DNA of 47,991 bases from Phycisphaerae bacterium (GTDB lineage Bacteria; Planctomycetota; Phycisphaerae; Sedimentisphaerales; Anaerobacaceae). The stretch covers positions 1 through 47,991 of the forward strand of contig JAUWAY010000018.1 of the NCBI GenBank assembly GCA_030601845.1, written 5' to 3'. The notes under the pieces are model-generated. The model made no database searches. It worked only from the letters and a program-made list of their open reading frames with translations, and was not told the origin of the DNA. The position numbers were made by a program, and so were the translations under genes. Shown here piece by piece: positions 47,455 through 47,991 of the stretch (position 1 is its first letter; the number at the start of each line of letters is the position of its first letter).

Positions 47455-47690
47455 ATTTTCGGATTTCGATATTCGGCTTTTTCTTTTCGCAATTCCCGTC
47501 AATCAGTATTTAGTATCTATCCGCTATACGCCATCCGCTAAATGCTATCTTCTGCCTTCTGTCCTTCCGTCCTCTGTCTTTACAAATAATCAATAGTAAA
47601 TCATAAATAATAAATTGAATCTGACCCCTGACTTCTGTCTTCTGCCCTCTGACTTCTGACCTCCTCTCCCAAATCGGGCTCAGAATTTGC
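47455..47690. repeat. Long heptanucleotide-period array (~235 bp)
   Basis: The longest array in the window. The 7-base unit drifts in blocks: TTTCGGA/TTTCGAT/ATTCGGC, then GTATTTA/GTATCTA/TCCGCTA/TACGCCA, then TCTTCTG/CCTTCTG, then AT-rich units such as TAAATCA/TAAATAA, and finally CCCCTGA/CTTCTGT/CTTCTGA. The phase stays almost constant throughout. Confidence 0.85.
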
Positions 47691-47758
47691 CTAAAACTTG
47701 CCTTTGAGGGCTTATTTCGGATTCCTGCAAAAAATCTTCATTTTATAGGGCTTTTTAC

Positions 47759-47787
47759 TTGACATTTTTGCCCCAATCTGGTATCCT
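47759..47787 (+). promoter_or_regulatory. Sigma70-type promoter
   Basis: TTGACA at 47759-47764 matches the -35 consensus. TATCCT at 47782-47787 is a 4/6 match to -10, with the ideal 17-bp spacing. It faces the gene at the right edge. Confidence 0.65.
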
Positions 47788-47816
47788 ACGCACACATTGG
47801 ATTTCAAGGAGGAGCG

Positions 47817-47870
47817 GTGAGAAGGCTTCGAGACTTCATTTCGGGCTTTCCCCCCACAAAGTTGGTTTAA
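47817..47870 (+). CDS. Possible 17-residue leader peptide
   Basis: GTG start at 47817 preceded by a strong AAGGAGGAG (47806-47814), encoding 17 residues (MRRLRDFISGFPPTKLV) and ending TAA, about 25-30 bases after the promoter. Such a strong ribosome binding site on so short a frame suggests a leader or regulatory peptide for the gene at the edge. The family is unknown, and chance is a real alternative. Confidence 0.35.
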   Translation: MRRLRDFISGFPPTKLV

Positions 47871-47950
47871 TCCAAACACGGATGGAAAAGGATTGTTTTG
47901 TGCGCCCATATAAAGGCGGCGTAAGAAGAACAACCCTACTCTTCTTATAG

Positions 47951-47991
47951 ATGAGCATTTTGAAGGAAGAAAAGAGCAAAATGAGAAGCAG
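47951..47991 (+). CDS. Partial gene leaving the window
   Basis: An open frame from ATG 47951 runs to the window end (MSILKEEKSKMRS). An in-frame ATG at 47981 is preceded by AAGGAAGA at 47963-47970 and may be the real start. Too little sequence is present to name the product. Confidence 0.4.
   Translation, partial: MSILKEEKSKMRS

Larger units (their letters stand above)
47012..47991. other. Right-edge non-coding region
   Basis: About 980 bp without a confident gene apart from the edge. In order it holds the leader of the beta-propeller gene, direct repeat copy 2, two hairpin-plus-T-run terminators, a ~230-bp heptad array, a sigma70-type promoter, a possible leader peptide and the first codons of a gene leaving the window. 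Confidence 0.6.

Noticed and set aside
47455..47690. CRISPR array
   Set aside because: Units are 7 bp, degenerate and contiguous, with no spacers and no cas genes nearby.
1..47991. tRNA or rRNA genes
   Set aside because: Reading both strands I found no cloverleaf with a TTCGA-type T-loop in context and no rRNA-like conserved blocks; a covariance search would be needed to exclude a divergent tRNA.

Overview
The window reads as a chromosome segment of an uncultured planctomycete, most likely class Phycisphaerae. The basis is inference from gene content: six Tat-exported S1 sulfatases (five clustered with a GH10 xylanase), an ABC transporter operon with a large membrane-anchored partner protein, a lipid cluster with an enlarged acyl carrier protein, three consecutive SPFH genes, and many genes without a Shine-Dalgarno site. 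No rRNA, tRNA, CRISPR array, phage gene or transposase was seen.

Layout. 1-4800: a small exported protein, a stand-alone AT-rich KAP P-loop NTPase and an HD-domain hydrolase, separated by repeat-rich spacers. 4797-10567: a 59-residue membrane protein, a 2H phosphoesterase, and a minus-strand run pgi, AEC permease, manC, ruvX, DUF456. 10646-19579: a minus-strand polysaccharide locus of five sulfatases and one GH10 xylanase. 19635-28721: UvrD/PcrA-type helicase, an ABC exporter operon and a P1B metal ATPase. 28813-33139: hflC, hflK and a larger polytopic HflK-like gene. 33349-34899: an ABC-2 permease converging on a GNAT acetyltransferase. 35126-40186: a fatty-acyl/polyketide-like cluster (two FabZ-like dehydratases, an ACP, two ketosynthases) interrupted by a VapBC-like toxin-antitoxin pair. 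40252-42112: serS and a DUF6941-like gene. 42581-47011: a sixth sulfatase and a PQQ-type beta-propeller protein flanked by 93-bp direct repeats. The right edge has a good sigma70-type promoter and the start of another gene.

How the genes work together. The sulfatases and xylanase fit stepwise removal of sulfate esters and backbone cleavage of a sulfated, xylan-containing polysaccharide outside the cytoplasm. Pgi and ManC feed sugar-nucleotide synthesis. The lipid cluster encodes most of an elongation cycle (condensation and dehydration on a dedicated carrier) but no ketoreductase or enoyl reductase, which must come from elsewhere. The SPFH trio probably forms membrane assemblies that modulate FtsH-like proteolysis.

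The most unusual feature is not a gene. Nearly every spacer holds a degenerate tandem array with a period of about 7 bp (units such as TATAGCG, TTGCGTA, CAGAAGT, CTTCTGA, TCGAATT). The unit drifts along each array and differs between arrays. Several arrays abut or cross start or stop codons, where they replace the Shine-Dalgarno region, and when translated they give 7-residue repeats at protein ends (HflK N-terminus, GNAT C-terminus, helicase N-terminus). Other dispersed elements are a ~155-bp inverted-copy repeat, a REP-like hairpin with compensatory changes, and a 93-bp direct repeat.
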